Source of the DNA: Stutzerimonas kirkiae
Lineage (GTDB): Bacteria; Pseudomonadota; Gammaproteobacteria; Pseudomonadales; Pseudomonadaceae
DNA length: 64,000 bases
NCBI RefSeq assembly: GCF_004327335.1
Contig: NZ_QJUO01000002.1
Coordinates: 216,459-280,458, forward strand
Direction of reading: 5' to 3'
A program made the translations under genes and the position numbers. Position 1 is the stretch's first letter, and each line of letters begins with the position of its first letter. A model generated the notes under the pieces. It did no database searches and was not told the DNA's origin. It saw only the letters and a list, made by a program, of their open reading frames with translations. Positions 18,444 to 28,197 of this stretch are shown piece after piece.

Positions 18444-19043
18444 ATGAGCAATAGCTTCCTCGATACCCTCAAGACCCGTCGCAGCCAATATGCACTGGGC
18501 AAGAACCTGCCACTGCCACAGGAAGACGTTACAGCGCTGATTCAGGAAGCGATCAAGCTCTCCCCTTCTTCGTTCAACTCCCAAAGCTCGCGCGCCGTGA
18601 TTCTCTATGCCAGCCAGAGCGACAAGTTCTGGGGCTTCGTCAAAGACGAGCTGCGCAAGATCGTCCCAGCCGACGCTTTCGCCGCCACCGAAGCCAAGAT
18701 CGACAGCTTTGCCGCCGGCGCAGGCACGGTACTGTTCTATGAAGACCAGGAAGTCGTCGCAGGTCTCCAGCAGCAATTCCCGAGCTACGCGGAAAACTTC
18801 CCGATCTGGTCCGAGCAGGCCAGCGGCATCGCCCAGTTCGCCGTCTGGAGCGCACTGGCCAATGCCGGAATCGGTGCCAGCCTGCAACACTACAACCCGC
18901 TGCCCGACGCTGCCGTCGCCGCAGAGTGGAACCTGCCCGCCTCCTGGAAACTGCGGGCACAGATGCCCTTCGGCTCCAACGAAGGCGCCTTCGGCGAAAA
19001 ATCCTTCATCGACGATACCCAGCGCTTCCGCGTCTTCGCCTGA
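18444..19043 (+). CDS. nitroreductase family protein, Frm2/Hbn1-like
   Basis: A 199-residue FMN-dependent oxidoreductase. The FMN-contact region S-P-S-S-F-N-S-Q-S-S-R is at residues 35-45, and L-P-x-x-W-K-L-R-A-Q-M-P-F-G near the C terminus is typical of the Frm2/YdgI-like branch of small nitroreductases. Substrates of such enzymes include nitroaromatics, quinones and lipid-signalling intermediates. AGGAG sits eight bases before the ATG. Monocistronic, followed by a hairpin. Confidence 0.87.
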   Translation: MSNSFLDTLKTRRSQYALGKNLPLPQEDVTALIQEAIKLSPSSFNSQSSRAVILYASQSDKFWGFVKDELRKIVPADAFAATEAKIDSFAAGAGTVLFYEDQEVVAGLQQQFPSYAENFPIWSEQASGIAQFAVWSALANAGIGASLQHYNPLPDAAVAAEWNLPASWKLRAQMPFGSNEGAFGEKSFIDDTQRFRVFA

Positions 19044-19050
19044 ACCCGCC

Positions 19051-19082
19051 AGGCCTTCCTGCCCGCACGGGCAAGAAGGCTT
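19051..19082 (+). terminator. hairpin after nitroreductase gene
   Basis: AGGCCTTCcTGCCC and GGGCAaGAAGGCTT form a 14-bp stem with one mismatch and a short loop eight bases after the stop. Confidence 0.55.
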
Positions 19083-19577
19083 CGCCCTCTCCGCCAGATC
19101 GCCCATCGACAGGCTGCGGCAACCGTTCCATTCCCTCGCCCCAGCCTGAACGAACAAACACGCCCCCATGAGCGGCTTCTGCGCTGACACCGCCCTGACC
19201 GTGAAGTCGTAGCGGTGAACGCTACCTGGCAGTTGAAATGGCTGCCGGACAGATACGGGTTATCGACGGCGAACAGGTGGTCTAGGCCGGCAAGCATGCC
19301 GAGTCGCGGGCGTGCAAAGGTCGATATGCTTGGATGAGACAGGCACGGCAGAGCGCCAAGGGCTGGCGTGCCTGTACATGAATGATGGAGAAGGAGGCCA
19401 GCGCGGAGATGATGCGCAGCGGCTTGCTGTCGTCCTTGAAGCTGTCGCTACCGACCGTATCCAGCGTCAGCGCCTGCCTTTGTGGCCCCAGGCTATCGAG
19501 ATGGCCGGGCAAGCGCGCCTTGAGCGCGCCGGGTAGCCCGATCAGCCCAGCCGACAGGAAGTGGACCGGAAAGCCCT

Positions 19578-19699
19578 GGATGCAGGTGGATTCCAGTGGA
19601 CTTCGCTGGAACGAAAAAAGAACCCCAAGGCCCTTTTTCAAGGAATCGCAGAGATCAGGCGAAGCCTGCAATTCACAAACCGGAGTGGGAAACGAGACT
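19578..19699. repeat. island direct repeat, distal att-like copy
   Basis: Aligns without gaps to 27952-28073, offset 8374 bp. The first 80 bases are close to 90 percent identical, including 29 consecutive matching bases. The last 18 bases match the 3' end of tRNA-Gly at all but one position. The middle 30 bases have diverged. Confidence 0.8.
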
Positions 19700-19886
19700 A
19701 CTGATTTCCGCGTACTTAATTGATTTAAAAGATATTTTTTACGACCCCCCTCTGTTTGATGGGCTGGGTTGCGTACGACCTGAACGAACTTGGCAAGTGC
19801 TTTCTCATAACGCCGACGCCGCTTCAAGTGCTTGTTTTCTGGTCAAAACGCCCCTACCTCGACCTTGAGCCTGTCAGGACTGGCCA

Positions 19887-21089
19887 TCATCTCCCTGTCT
19901 TGGGTAGCTCCACGAACCCCGGCTCCAACCCGGATACCTTGACGCCCTGCGGCACTGCACGTCCGGGCGTGACAGTAACTTTGCGTGACGGCTGGTTAAG
20001 TGCCTTTCTATGGACGACATAGGTGCTGCCGTTCTGGCCTTGCTGCAAGGCCTCGGCAGGAACGGCAAGGCCACTCTCCGCCCGGTAGGTCACCACGGCC
20101 AATCTTGCACTCATACCCAAGCGCACGCTCTGCTGCTGTTCTGGCGCCAGTGGATCGATGGCAACGATGACCTCATAAGCGCTGCCATCTCCATACACAT
20201 CGGCAACGATGGCCTGGGCACCAATGCTCAACACGCGGCCACGCAGGGTCAGGCCATCGAATCCGTCGCCGGTCACTTGAACATCCATTCCTTCGCTGAG
20301 TTGGTGAAGGTCGACTTCCTCGATCCTGGCCGTGGCATTGATTCGCTCCAGGCTGGCCAGTTCGAGCAGTGGAGCCCCCTGAGACACAGGCTGGCCTTGA
20401 TGAACGGCTACCGCCGCACCAGGACCATCGCTTTTCTGCGGGCGCAGGACAATACCGGCAAAGGGAGCACGCAACTCCCGCTGGGCCAGCAAGGCGTCCA
20501 AGCTGTCGTAGCATGCCTGGGCATTGGCCAGCTCCATATCGGCGATCTGGCGGTTGTCCCCCGGCCCCCTGGCTTGAGCTGCACGCAGTTCAGCCTGCGA
20601 GGCAGTCAGTTCCAGCCGTTGCAGACGAAATTGCTGCTCCAGCGATTCGACCTCCATACGGGCAACGATGCCGCGCTCAAACAAACGTCGGCTATCGGCC
20701 AGTTCGCTCTCGGTATTGTTGACGGTGAATTCGGCATTAGTGACTGCACGGCGTGCGCGAGCAACATCTACTCCATGCGCCCAGTCCCGCATCTCCTGAA
20801 CGGTCCGCCTGGCCTTGAGCAGTTCGGCTCGCGCCTGGCGCAACTGGATATCCAGTTGCCTGGTGTCGAGGGTCAGCAGGTGCTGGCCACGCTCGACACG
20901 CTGACCTTCGGTCACGGCCACCTGCTGGACGACACCCTCGAACGGTGCCGAGAGGGTTTGCCGGGTAGCGGCCTCGATACGTCCGACCAGGCCAAGCTGG
21001 TTTTCCAACGGCTGAGGTTGCGCGGGCAGCCACTGGGCGGCGGTTGAATCCGCTGTCTCGGCACCGCTATGCAGCAGGCCATAGGCCAC
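19887..21089 (-). CDS. HlyD/MacA-like periplasmic adaptor, N terminus lost
   Basis: 400 codons from the first available start (GTG at 21089). The order is typical of a membrane fusion protein: lipoyl-like half motif (A-P-F-E-G-V-V), long coiled coil (about residues 75-200), second lipoyl half (L-R-A-P-F-A-G-I-V-L), beta-barrel and membrane-proximal domain. The frame is hydrophobic before the GTG (F-F-A-L-I-G-A-V-A-Y-G-L-L), so the GTG lies inside the original membrane anchor. That anchor runs straight into the end of a permease remnant without any ATG. The cognate ABC or RND pump gene is missing downstream. Expression is doubtful. Confidence 0.72.
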   Translation of the reverse strand: MAYGLLHSGAETADSTAAQWLPAQPQPLENQLGLVGRIEAATRQTLSAPFEGVVQQVAVTEGQRVERGQHLLTLDTRQLDIQLRQARAELLKARRTVQEMRDWAHGVDVARARRAVTNAEFTVNNTESELADSRRLFERGIVARMEVESLEQQFRLQRLELTASQAELRAAQARGPGDNRQIADMELANAQACYDSLDALLAQRELRAPFAGIVLRPQKSDGPGAAVAVHQGQPVSQGAPLLELASLERINATARIEEVDLHQLSEGMDVQVTGDGFDGLTLRGRVLSIGAQAIVADVYGDGSAYEVIVAIDPLAPEQQQSVRLGMSARLAVVTYRAESGLAVPAEALQQGQNGSTYVVHRKALNQPSRKVTVTPGRAVPQGVKVSGLEPGFVELPKTGR

Positions 21090-21097
21090 TGCGCCTA

Positions 21098-21630
21098 TCA
21101 GCGCAAAAAACCGCCCGCGCCCAACATCGCGCCGACATAACTGCCGCCCACTTGCGCCACGTTACCCCAGCCGCGCTGTGGGCTCGCCAATTGATCCACG
21201 GCAAAGCCGTCGCTGGCCACATCGGTCGTTGCCGCGACCAGCGCCGCAAGCAACAACCCGCCCAGGATCCAATCGGCATGGTCGGCCAGAGAAAGCTGCC
21301 CATTCAACGCTGCCAGCCCCAAAGCCAGCAGGACAGTCGCGATCAGCCATTGCCCCGCCAGCACCAGGGGGCGCGAACGCCGCGCCAGTCGGCCGGCGGG
21401 CAGGCGCAAACGCTCCACGGCCGGCGCCCACAGAAAGCGCAGCCCCCAGAGCACCCAAAGTAAGGCGGTCAGCCCGGCTACCTGCAACGACGCGCCTGCA
21501 TCGCGCAACAACGAAGGCGCGCCTGGGTAGTCAGCGCAGTGATGACCGTCTGGCTGACATAGATACCCGCAATGGCGGGCAAGACCTGTCGCGCACTCAG
21601 GCGCGGCAAGGCCAGCGAAGATATCGACAT
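21098..21630 (-). pseudogene. MFS siderophore permease remnant, FptX/RhtX-like, frameshifted and truncated
   Basis: The N-terminal part starts at 21630 (M-S-I-S-S-L-A-L-P-R-L-S-A-R-Q-V) and reads through the first transmembrane helix to L-T-T-Q-A. Near 21510 the sense continues in another frame (A-P-S-L-L-R-D-A-G-A) with helices and the motif N-V-A-Q-V-G-G-S-Y-V-G-A-M-L-G-A-G. The coding sense stops after about 175 of an expected 400 residues, where it abuts the HlyD gene. FptX/RhtX permeases import ferric siderophores across the inner membrane. Inactive here. Confidence 0.75.
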
Positions 21631-21746
21631 AATGATGAGAGTCCACGGCCGGGTGAGGGCCTTTTCATTGCGTTTCTTGCCTGTGAACCACAATTGGCAG
21701 TATTAATTTTGTTCAGTACGCAACAATTGTGGCTTATATTAATACT

Positions 21747-21765
21747 AATATTGAGTATCATTACT
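21747..21765. promoter_or_regulatory. candidate Fur box
   Basis: AATATTGAGTATCATTACT matches 13 of 19 positions of the classical Fur palindrome. It lies 54 bp before the AraC start, in the AT-rich divergent gap facing the permease remnant. Iron control fits the neighbours but is inferred. Confidence 0.45.
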
Positions 21766-21818
21766 AAAGAGGACGCTAACGATTTACGGAAAAAATTTGA
21801 TGTTTAGGGAAAAAATTA

Positions 21819-22844
21819 ATGGCGGGGAGCATGGAAACAACATCCGGCCAGCCGGCACTTGATCCAAGCCAGCTTCAGAACGACCGGCTGGAGGGCGTGC
21901 ACCAGGACTGGCGGCACGCCGTACACATGTATCAGCCGTGCGAAGGGCTATGCATCAACTGCATCAACGGCCGCCCCGGCAGCAAATGGGCGTTCCGGGC
22001 AGAAGGGCCGCCCGCCTTCAGCGTGAACATTCTTCTCGAAGGTCGCATGCAGGCGGCCTTCGATGATGGTGCCGTGCTCGACACCCGGGCCGGCTCCACC
22101 ATCCTGATGGCCACCGGCCAACACACCTCCGGGTGGGACGTGCTCGACGGCAAATCCGAAGGCGCCTTTCGCATGCTCAGCATCCACCTTGAGCAAACAG
22201 CGATGGCCAGCCTGACCGGCCTGCAGATGAATGACCTGCGCAGACGCATCGGCACCGCTGCCGGCGACCAGCCGCACATTGACGCCTTCCTGGGTGTCAT
22301 GCCCGCCTCCAGTTCCCTGCAGCGCGTGGCCTGCGACCTGCTCGGCTTCAACTGCAACCGTCCCGGCCCCTGCCTTTCCCGGGATCTATTCTTGCGGGCC
22401 AAGGCTTTCGAAGCCATCGCCTGCTTCCTGCGCGAAAACCTGGAGCAGCAGCGGGACGAGCTACCCGTACCCGCCGATCGGAAACGCCTGATCGAAGCTC
22501 GCGCCTTGCTGGAGAACAGCTTCGATCAGGACTGGAGCGTGCACTCCCTTGCACGAACAGTCGGCCTCAACGAAAAGCGCCTGCAATCGGGCTTCCACGC
22601 GCTATACGGCCATTCAGTTCATGTCTGCCTGACGCGCATCCGCATCGAGGCGGCCATCAACCTGTTGCGCCGCGGCACCAGCGTCACGGAAACAGCCGCA
22701 ACGGTCGGCTTCGGCCACCTCAGCCACTTCAGCCGCGTGTTCCGCAGCCACACCGGCATCTCCCCCAAACAGTGCGCCCTGGGCCTCAGCCCGATACTGC
22801 AATCTCCCCTCGTCGGTGGCTCCGGACAAACACTGCAACGTTGA
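21819..22844 (+). CDS. AraC family regulator, PchR-like
   Basis: A 341-residue regulator. The last 100 residues hold the two helix-turn-helix units (W-S-V-H-S-L-A-R-T-V-G-L-N-E-K-R-L-Q-S-G-F and T-V-G-F-G-H-L-S-H-F-S-R-V-F-R), with the PchR-type spelling of the first. The N-terminal sensor half contains C-I-N-C-I-N-G and a cupin-like stretch. PchR-type proteins sense a ferric siderophore and activate its receptor gene. It is divergent from the permease remnant and upstream of the TonB receptor, as expected for that role. The reading frame is intact. The ATG at 21819 has an AGGG nine bases upstream. Confidence 0.85.
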   Translation: MAGSMETTSGQPALDPSQLQNDRLEGVHQDWRHAVHMYQPCEGLCINCINGRPGSKWAFRAEGPPAFSVNILLEGRMQAAFDDGAVLDTRAGSTILMATGQHTSGWDVLDGKSEGAFRMLSIHLEQTAMASLTGLQMNDLRRRIGTAAGDQPHIDAFLGVMPASSSLQRVACDLLGFNCNRPGPCLSRDLFLRAKAFEAIACFLRENLEQQRDELPVPADRKRLIEARALLENSFDQDWSVHSLARTVGLNEKRLQSGFHALYGHSVHVCLTRIRIEAAINLLRRGTSVTETAATVGFGHLSHFSRVFRSHTGISPKQCALGLSPILQSPLVGGSGQTLQR

Positions 22845-23197
22845 CCCGCCCCTGCGGCCACCTCCCTGACGCGGCCGGCCGTGTGCCTCTACAGCCGCCT
22901 CCTCCGCTTTCGCTCTGCTGCGCTGAAAAAAAATCCTCGAAAAGTCAAATTTTTCCTGAAAACTGTTAGCCGACTTGACAGTTATTCGTAAAGATTGCGC
23001 TGAGTGAGTATTGGACTGTTACCCACAGAATCCCTTTTTAACCCCACGCATCACCCTAGCGTCCTGCAACCACATCGTTGCGGACGAGGCCGCACTTTGC
23101 CGCAGGGAGGGGTAATACACAGTCAGGCGGGGAACTATTTGCCCAATTATCTGAATAGGTCTCTTTATACTTTAGATTACGTTTTGGAAGAATTCGA
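22845..23197. promoter_or_regulatory. control region upstream of the TonB receptor
   Basis: 353 bases without a gene. The AT-rich part (about 22925-23000 and 23140-23195) probably contains the receptor promoter and the AraC binding site. I see no convincing Fur box. GGAAG lies seven bases before the ATG at 23198. Confidence 0.4.
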
Positions 23198-26118
23198 ATG
23201 TTCGAGAGAGTAAGACCGGGGGAGCCCGAAGGCAAACCAATTTCCCATCAACGCCAACTGCCGGGAATCAGTCAGGCTGGGCCGGAAAGCCTGCGTATGC
23301 AGCCCCGCCAGATCTGCCTGGCCATTGCCTTGGTATTGGCTGGGCCGCACGCTCTGGCCGAAGAAGCCCGCCTCTCCTCTCTTGAACAGGAAGAACAGAA
23401 CGGTACACAAACCGACAGCACACCCCCAGGTGACGACACAGTGCATACCCTGGATACGCTTACGGTGACCGCCACTGCGGCAGAAGAAGAGAAGAAGATC
23501 GGCTATACCGCAGGGGCTAGCAAGGAGGATATCGAGCGGCGCAAAGCCAGCCATATAACGGATTTGCTCGACCAGATTTCGGGTGTGTCGGCAAACAACC
23601 TTTATTCGGCGCCGGAAACTTCCGTCAAAGTCCAAGGAATTGCTGGACATGGCCGTGTGTCGCAATCATTAGAAGGTGTGACTCAGAATTTCCATTCCTT
23701 TACCAAGGATATCGGTCAAACAGGCTCCATTTTTGTTGATCCTGGGCTGCTCAGTTCTATTGATGTAACGCGTGGCGTCAGCACTAGCACAGGCACACTG
23801 GGCAGTCTCGGTGGCGCGGTCGATTTCAAGTACATGGATCTGGATGACATTCTACTGCCGGGAAAAAGCTTTGGCGGTATGGTTCGCGGCCAGACTGGAT
23901 TCAGCAAATACCGCAATGGTGAGAAACCTTCCGGCTCATTCTTTCTTGGCGGACGAAATGAACGCTGGGATGTCATGGTGGGAGCCTCCGATAGCAGCAA
24001 CGATGCCTACCACGTTGGCAGCAACTTCAACAAAGGCGATATGTTGAAGAACTTTCACGCCAATAATCTGAGTTTTTATGATGGTGAAAATGATCTTATC
24101 GGCAGTGCTCAAACAAAAGAAAACTGTCGTTACCTTGGAATACTTGGGCCAGCAGGGGGAAGCCGAGATGGGTTTAGTAATTGTCAACTGTCCCCTCAAA
24201 AACTGGATGCCTTAAAGCAAGCCGCAAAATCTGGTGAATTGAAAGGTACGCAGCGCACTGCAGATGCCCAGATGCTGCGGGTTCGTCACTTTTTCAATGA
24301 TGACTATAACCAAAGCCTTGAGTTGTTTGCTACGGTCAATCACGCCAAGTATGAAACTGACCAGCAGCCATCAATTTGGATGCAGACACCTGATAACCAT
24401 GCAGTGATGCCTGGTACGGATAACGGTGCTGTTTGGGGCGGCCAGCCGTGGTCAGTTGCTGCAGAGCTGGATAGCCACGTGGTCAGTCTGAAATACAAAG
24501 GTTTCTTCTCTGACCTGATCAATCCCGAAGTACAACTATTCCACGAAAACCAGGATCGTAGGCAGCGTTGGGTTGCTCAACCCGGCAGCGTTGCTGCAGG
24601 CGAAAATATGCGTTACTTCGTTGAGAATAAGTCCTTCGGATTGAAACTAGGCAATTCCAGTCATTTTAATTCTGGCGCACTAGGGGCATTGAGACTTGAC
24701 GCTGGCTTGGAGTTTGCACGCAGGAATAAAACCGTCGACAGCTTAGGTGAGGACGAGTGGTATGGCCGATGGCTTTGGGAAAAAGACGGCATCCAATACA
24801 ATGGTCAAAAATGGGATCCGGATTCACGTACAAACACTACAGGACTTTCGCTGGCCTTGAGCACTGAAGGTGAAAGCCCTTGGCAGGCTAGTGCGGGCGT
24901 CGGGTTACAACGCCTAGTGATGGACACATACGACTTGCGTTATGAAGTCGGAAATGTCTTAAAAGCTGGCACGCAACTTAATCAAATGTATTGGTTCGAA
25001 AAGCTATTGGGTGAAGGTGTTCCATTTCTTGATGCTATCTCACAATCTGCAGAGCTGGAAAAACAACAATTTGCGGAGTTTGGTGGAGGAACGCGCTGGA
25101 CGGATACTCATGATGAGAAAAAACGTTTCAACTTGAAACAGGCCCATTTTGCCTTGCAATACACCAAACCTGACACAGGATTAACAACTTACGCCAGTAT
25201 TGGCTATAGTGAACGAGCCCCCACCAGCAATGAAATGTATATTAACGGTGCATGGATGCGGCAGGGATTTACCCCAAATTCTGATTTGAAGCCAGAAAAG
25301 AATCTAGCACTCAATCTTGGCATAAATTACCAGCACAAAGCCTTGCTTATGGATCAAGATGCGCTAAGTGTAGGCGTGGGCTTTTATCGCAATCGAATTC
25401 AAAATTATATTGGTTATGGCCCTCAGTTGAGAGCCAACGAGTCGACTTCAGCCACACAATTGACCTCCTATGGTTATGTTGCCAGTGTCAACAATCTGGA
25501 ATCTGTGGTCCGCCAGGGTTTTGAACTGAATTTAGCTTACCAGCAACCCATGTTTACGTCCGCGCCAACCTGACTCTGCCGCTACGCCATGACAACAAAA
25601 TGTGCAGTTGGCAATCACCCAGTGGTCAAGGTTATCAAAGGACCACTGATGCTCAGGGAAATATCATTTATACCAATATTGGAAAAGGGCAACGTCTTTG
25701 CTATTCCGGCTGGAACTGGATGGAAACCAGCCTGATCGACCCTATCAGCAGTAGCTTGACTGCCGCCTTGACGCCCTACCAAGGCAGGCTGGAACTGGGC
25801 GGAACCCTACACTATCGAGGCAAGCAACGTGCTGCCTATTGGTACAACCAAGACTATCAAACCAATAAGTCGAACCCGAATCACCCTAGCAATCTATCTT
25901 CCAACTCTATACCAGATCAAGATGGGTTCCTAACAGCCAATCTTTTTCCCAACGTCATGAAATTTGATTTGTTCGCCAACTATCAGATTAGCGACCCACT
26001 CAAGGTGGGAATTTATCTGGCGAACTTAACGAACAAAATGGACGCCATTCCCACATCACTGGGATACAACTTCTACCCTGGCCGTACTGCCAGAGCCAAT
26101 ATGGAATACCGATTCTGA
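23198..26118 (+). pseudogene. large TonB-dependent receptor, single frameshift
   Basis: Two frames make one outer-membrane receptor of about 970 residues. An optional signal region (second Met at 23297, M-Q-P-R-Q-I-C-L-A-I-A-L-V-L) is followed by a TonB box-like D-T-L-T-V-T-A, a plug domain, and a barrel ending in E-Y-R-F. At about 25553 the frame breaks: restoring one T in ATGTTTACG makes the first part continue as M-F-Y-V-R-A-N-L-T-L-P-L-R and join the second frame (from 25600) smoothly. Size and plug spelling suggest the heme/hemophore-receptor (HasR-like) group, but a siderophore receptor is not excluded. Base composition is more AT-rich than the core. Confidence 0.78.
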
Positions 26119-26127
26119 GTTTTCGCC

Positions 26128-26153
26128 ACTTCATCCATAGTGGATGAAGTTTT
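26128..26153 (+). terminator. rho-independent terminator after TonB receptor
   Basis: A perfect 10-bp stem ACTTCATCCA/TGGATGAAGT with a 3-nt loop and a short T-run, ten bases after the receptor stop. It stands before the next small ORF, so that ORF may be expressed by read-through or attenuated. Confidence 0.75.
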
Positions 26154-26197
26154 AACCTGTTGGAGTGGCGACCGACACAACGTGAAGGAGAAGACTC

Positions 26198-26398
26198 ATG
26201 CCTTTGCAAAGCAATATAAATACCTGGAAAGGCATCTACGACAACACCGGCATCAATGTTGGCGGCGGCAACCCTGCTTACATCGGGTCGGTTCTCGATG
26301 TGAATGGTGGCTATCACACAGGCACAGATATCTACCAGACTGGCAACAAAATCGCCTCATCGCGGCGTCGTGTGGGCCTCTTGAGCACGTTGAAGTAG
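26198..26398 (+). CDS. small ORF, probably a 3'-truncated secreted or partner protein
   Basis: 66 codons with an excellent AAGGAG seven bases before the ATG. The first 50 residues (M-P-L-Q-S-N-I-N-T-W-K-G-I-Y-D-N ... G-G-G-N-P-A-Y-I-G-S-V-L-D-V-N-G-G-Y) are Gly/Asn/Tyr-rich with no signal peptide, like type I or surface-exposed substrates. The last about 15 residues are basic and out of style, and the frame ends where integrase-side sequence begins, so the gene is cut by a junction near 26350. Family not recognised. Its place right after a HasR-like receptor makes a hemophore or receptor partner conceivable but unproven. Confidence 0.5.
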   Translation: MPLQSNINTWKGIYDNTGINVGGGNPAYIGSVLDVNGGYHTGTDIYQTGNKIASSRRRVGLLSTLK

Positions 26399-26485
26399 GC
26401 TTGGGGCCTGAAAACAAGCGTGTTCCTGCGATGCGCACAGGTGTGCATCGTGTACTGGCTTCTGGAGTTGGATTCGGGCATGAAA

Positions 26486-27827
26486 TCAGGCCGCAGCCTG
26501 CGCGCCCTGACCCTCCGACGCCGCATTGCTTTCCTCCAACACCGGTACACCGTCGGTACGGATAGTCAGGTGTGCGCTGGCCGCGACCACTTCGTTTTGC
26601 TCCAGCAAGTCGAGCCTGTCAGCCCAGTCCTGCATCATCTTGCGCCGAGGCTCCACGTGTACAGCGCATGGTTGTAGGCTGCGCTCACTTGATCGGGGTC
26701 GCTGTGCGAAAGCTGGGCATCTACCCAGGCTTTGGGATAGCCCACCTCGTTAAGTGCCGTAGAAATCGTGGCGCGAATGCCATGGCCCGTCAGTAGATCC
26801 TGGTAGCCCATGCGCTTGGGGGCACCGTTCAGGGTGTTCTCGCTGATACGCTTTTTCAGGTCGCTGCGACGGGAGAGCAGATGCCGCTGGGCCGGCTTCA
26901 CTTCTTCGAGCAGGTAGCGGACGATCTCAATCGCCTGCACAGACAACGGCACTATGTAGGGTGGAATGTCCTGGGGGCGCTTGTTTTTCTTGCGCATGTC
27001 GTTCTGCAACTGCTTGACCACTTCCGGCGGGATGATCCACAACCCTTGCTCAAGATCGAACTGATCCGGGGTGGCCAGCCGCAGTTCGCCGGCACGCCCC
27101 CCCGTCAGCAGCAGGCGGATGCCGAGCTGTATCGTGACAGAACCACGGTAGCGGCGCACCTTCTGCAAGAGTTCGGGCAGTTCAGGCAGACGCAGGAAGG
27201 GATTGTGAGCGACGGGCGGCGGCGGAACGGCGACCACATCCAGGTCGGATGCCGGGTTGATATCCAGTCGCTCGACCTTCACCAGCGCGAAGCGGAACAA
27301 CTGGTTGAACCAGGTGCGCACCTTCTCCGCGGAGGTGAATGCCTTGCGCTGTTCGATCTTGGAGACCACGTCCAGCAGGTCGGTACGGCGAACATCGTAG
27401 ATGGATAGCTTGCCCAGGGTTGGCAACACATCCCGCTCGAAGATGCGCAGGATCTGCGACAGGGTGCTGTTGCGGCCCTCCTTGAGTTCCAGCTTTCGAT
27501 GCTCAACCCATTGAAGGAACACGGCCTTGAACGTGTGCACGTCGGCCAGGCGCACGGCCTGCCGCTTATGCTTGCGGTCGAGCTTGGGGTTGACGCCTTT
27601 GGCCAGCAGGGCGCGCGCCTGATCGCGTAAGGCCCGGGCCTTGCGCAGGCCAACTTCCGGGTAGGTGCCCAGGGACATGCGATTTTGCTTGCCAGCCCAG
27701 CAGTAGCGGAAGTGCCAGACCGACCGCCCATGTCGGTCTCGGCCAAGGAGAGGCCATCTATGTCGCCAAGCGTGTAGGCCTTGCCTGTCGCCCTGACTTG
27801 GCGAACGGCCATGTCTGAAAGTGCCAT
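26486..27827 (-). pseudogene. P4-type tyrosine integrase with two frameshifts
   Basis: The N terminus starts at 27827 (M-A-L-S-D-M-A-V-R-Q-V-R-A-T-G-K) with AGGAG eight bases upstream, carrying the DUF4102 arm-binding domain. Near 27725 the sense shifts frame to W-H-F-R-Y-C-W-A-G-K-Q-N-R-M-S-L-G-T-Y-P-E-V. The central frame contains the core-binding and catalytic domains, with R in G-G-R-A-G-E-L and T-G-H-G-I-R-A-T. Near 26660 an extra AC breaks the frame before the catalytic-Tyr region and the tail E-P-R-R-K-M-M-Q-D-W-A-D, which continues in another frame to a stop at 26486. A functional recombinase is unlikely. Confidence 0.85.
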
Positions 27828-27951
27828 AGTTCGAGCTCCTAACGTTAAGAGTTAGGGCTAGATCCTTGACCTGTCTACCGCTTCGGCACAGCGAGAATGC
27901 GGAACCGTGCACACTCGGATTTATGGACTAAAAAATGGACTAAAAAGCCCC

Positions 27952-28130
<179 letters not shown>

Positions 28131-28197
28131 TTGTCTTGGTGACGGGCGCCATTCTATAGATTCTTTGAACGTCGTCAACCCCTTGATTAAAAAAGTT

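Larger units (their letters stand above)
19044..19886. other. gene-free, degraded stretch at the island edge
   Basis: No intact gene was recognised in 843 bases. The minus strand from 19297 opens with a plausible but unidentified peptide (M-L-A-G-L-D-H-L-F-A-V-D-N-P-Y-L-S-G-S-H-F-N-C) that loses sense after about 35 codons, as expected for a gene remnant. The left copy of the 122-bp att-type repeat is at 19578-19699. To its right the base composition drops. Confidence 0.55.

Noticed and set aside
18342..19190. 282-codon minus-strand frame over the nitroreductase
   Set aside because: Antisense to an intact FMN-binding nitroreductase with AGGAG; protein sequence is low in structure and lacks motifs.
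21819..22844. AraC regulator as another damaged island gene
   Set aside because: The frame is continuous, both helix-turn-helix units are complete and the length is normal, so it is kept as an intact gene.
25553..25573. Programmed frameshift in the TonB receptor
   Set aside because: No slippery heptamer with stimulatory structure is evident, TonB receptors are not known to use one, and three neighbouring genes are also broken; mutation or read error is simpler.
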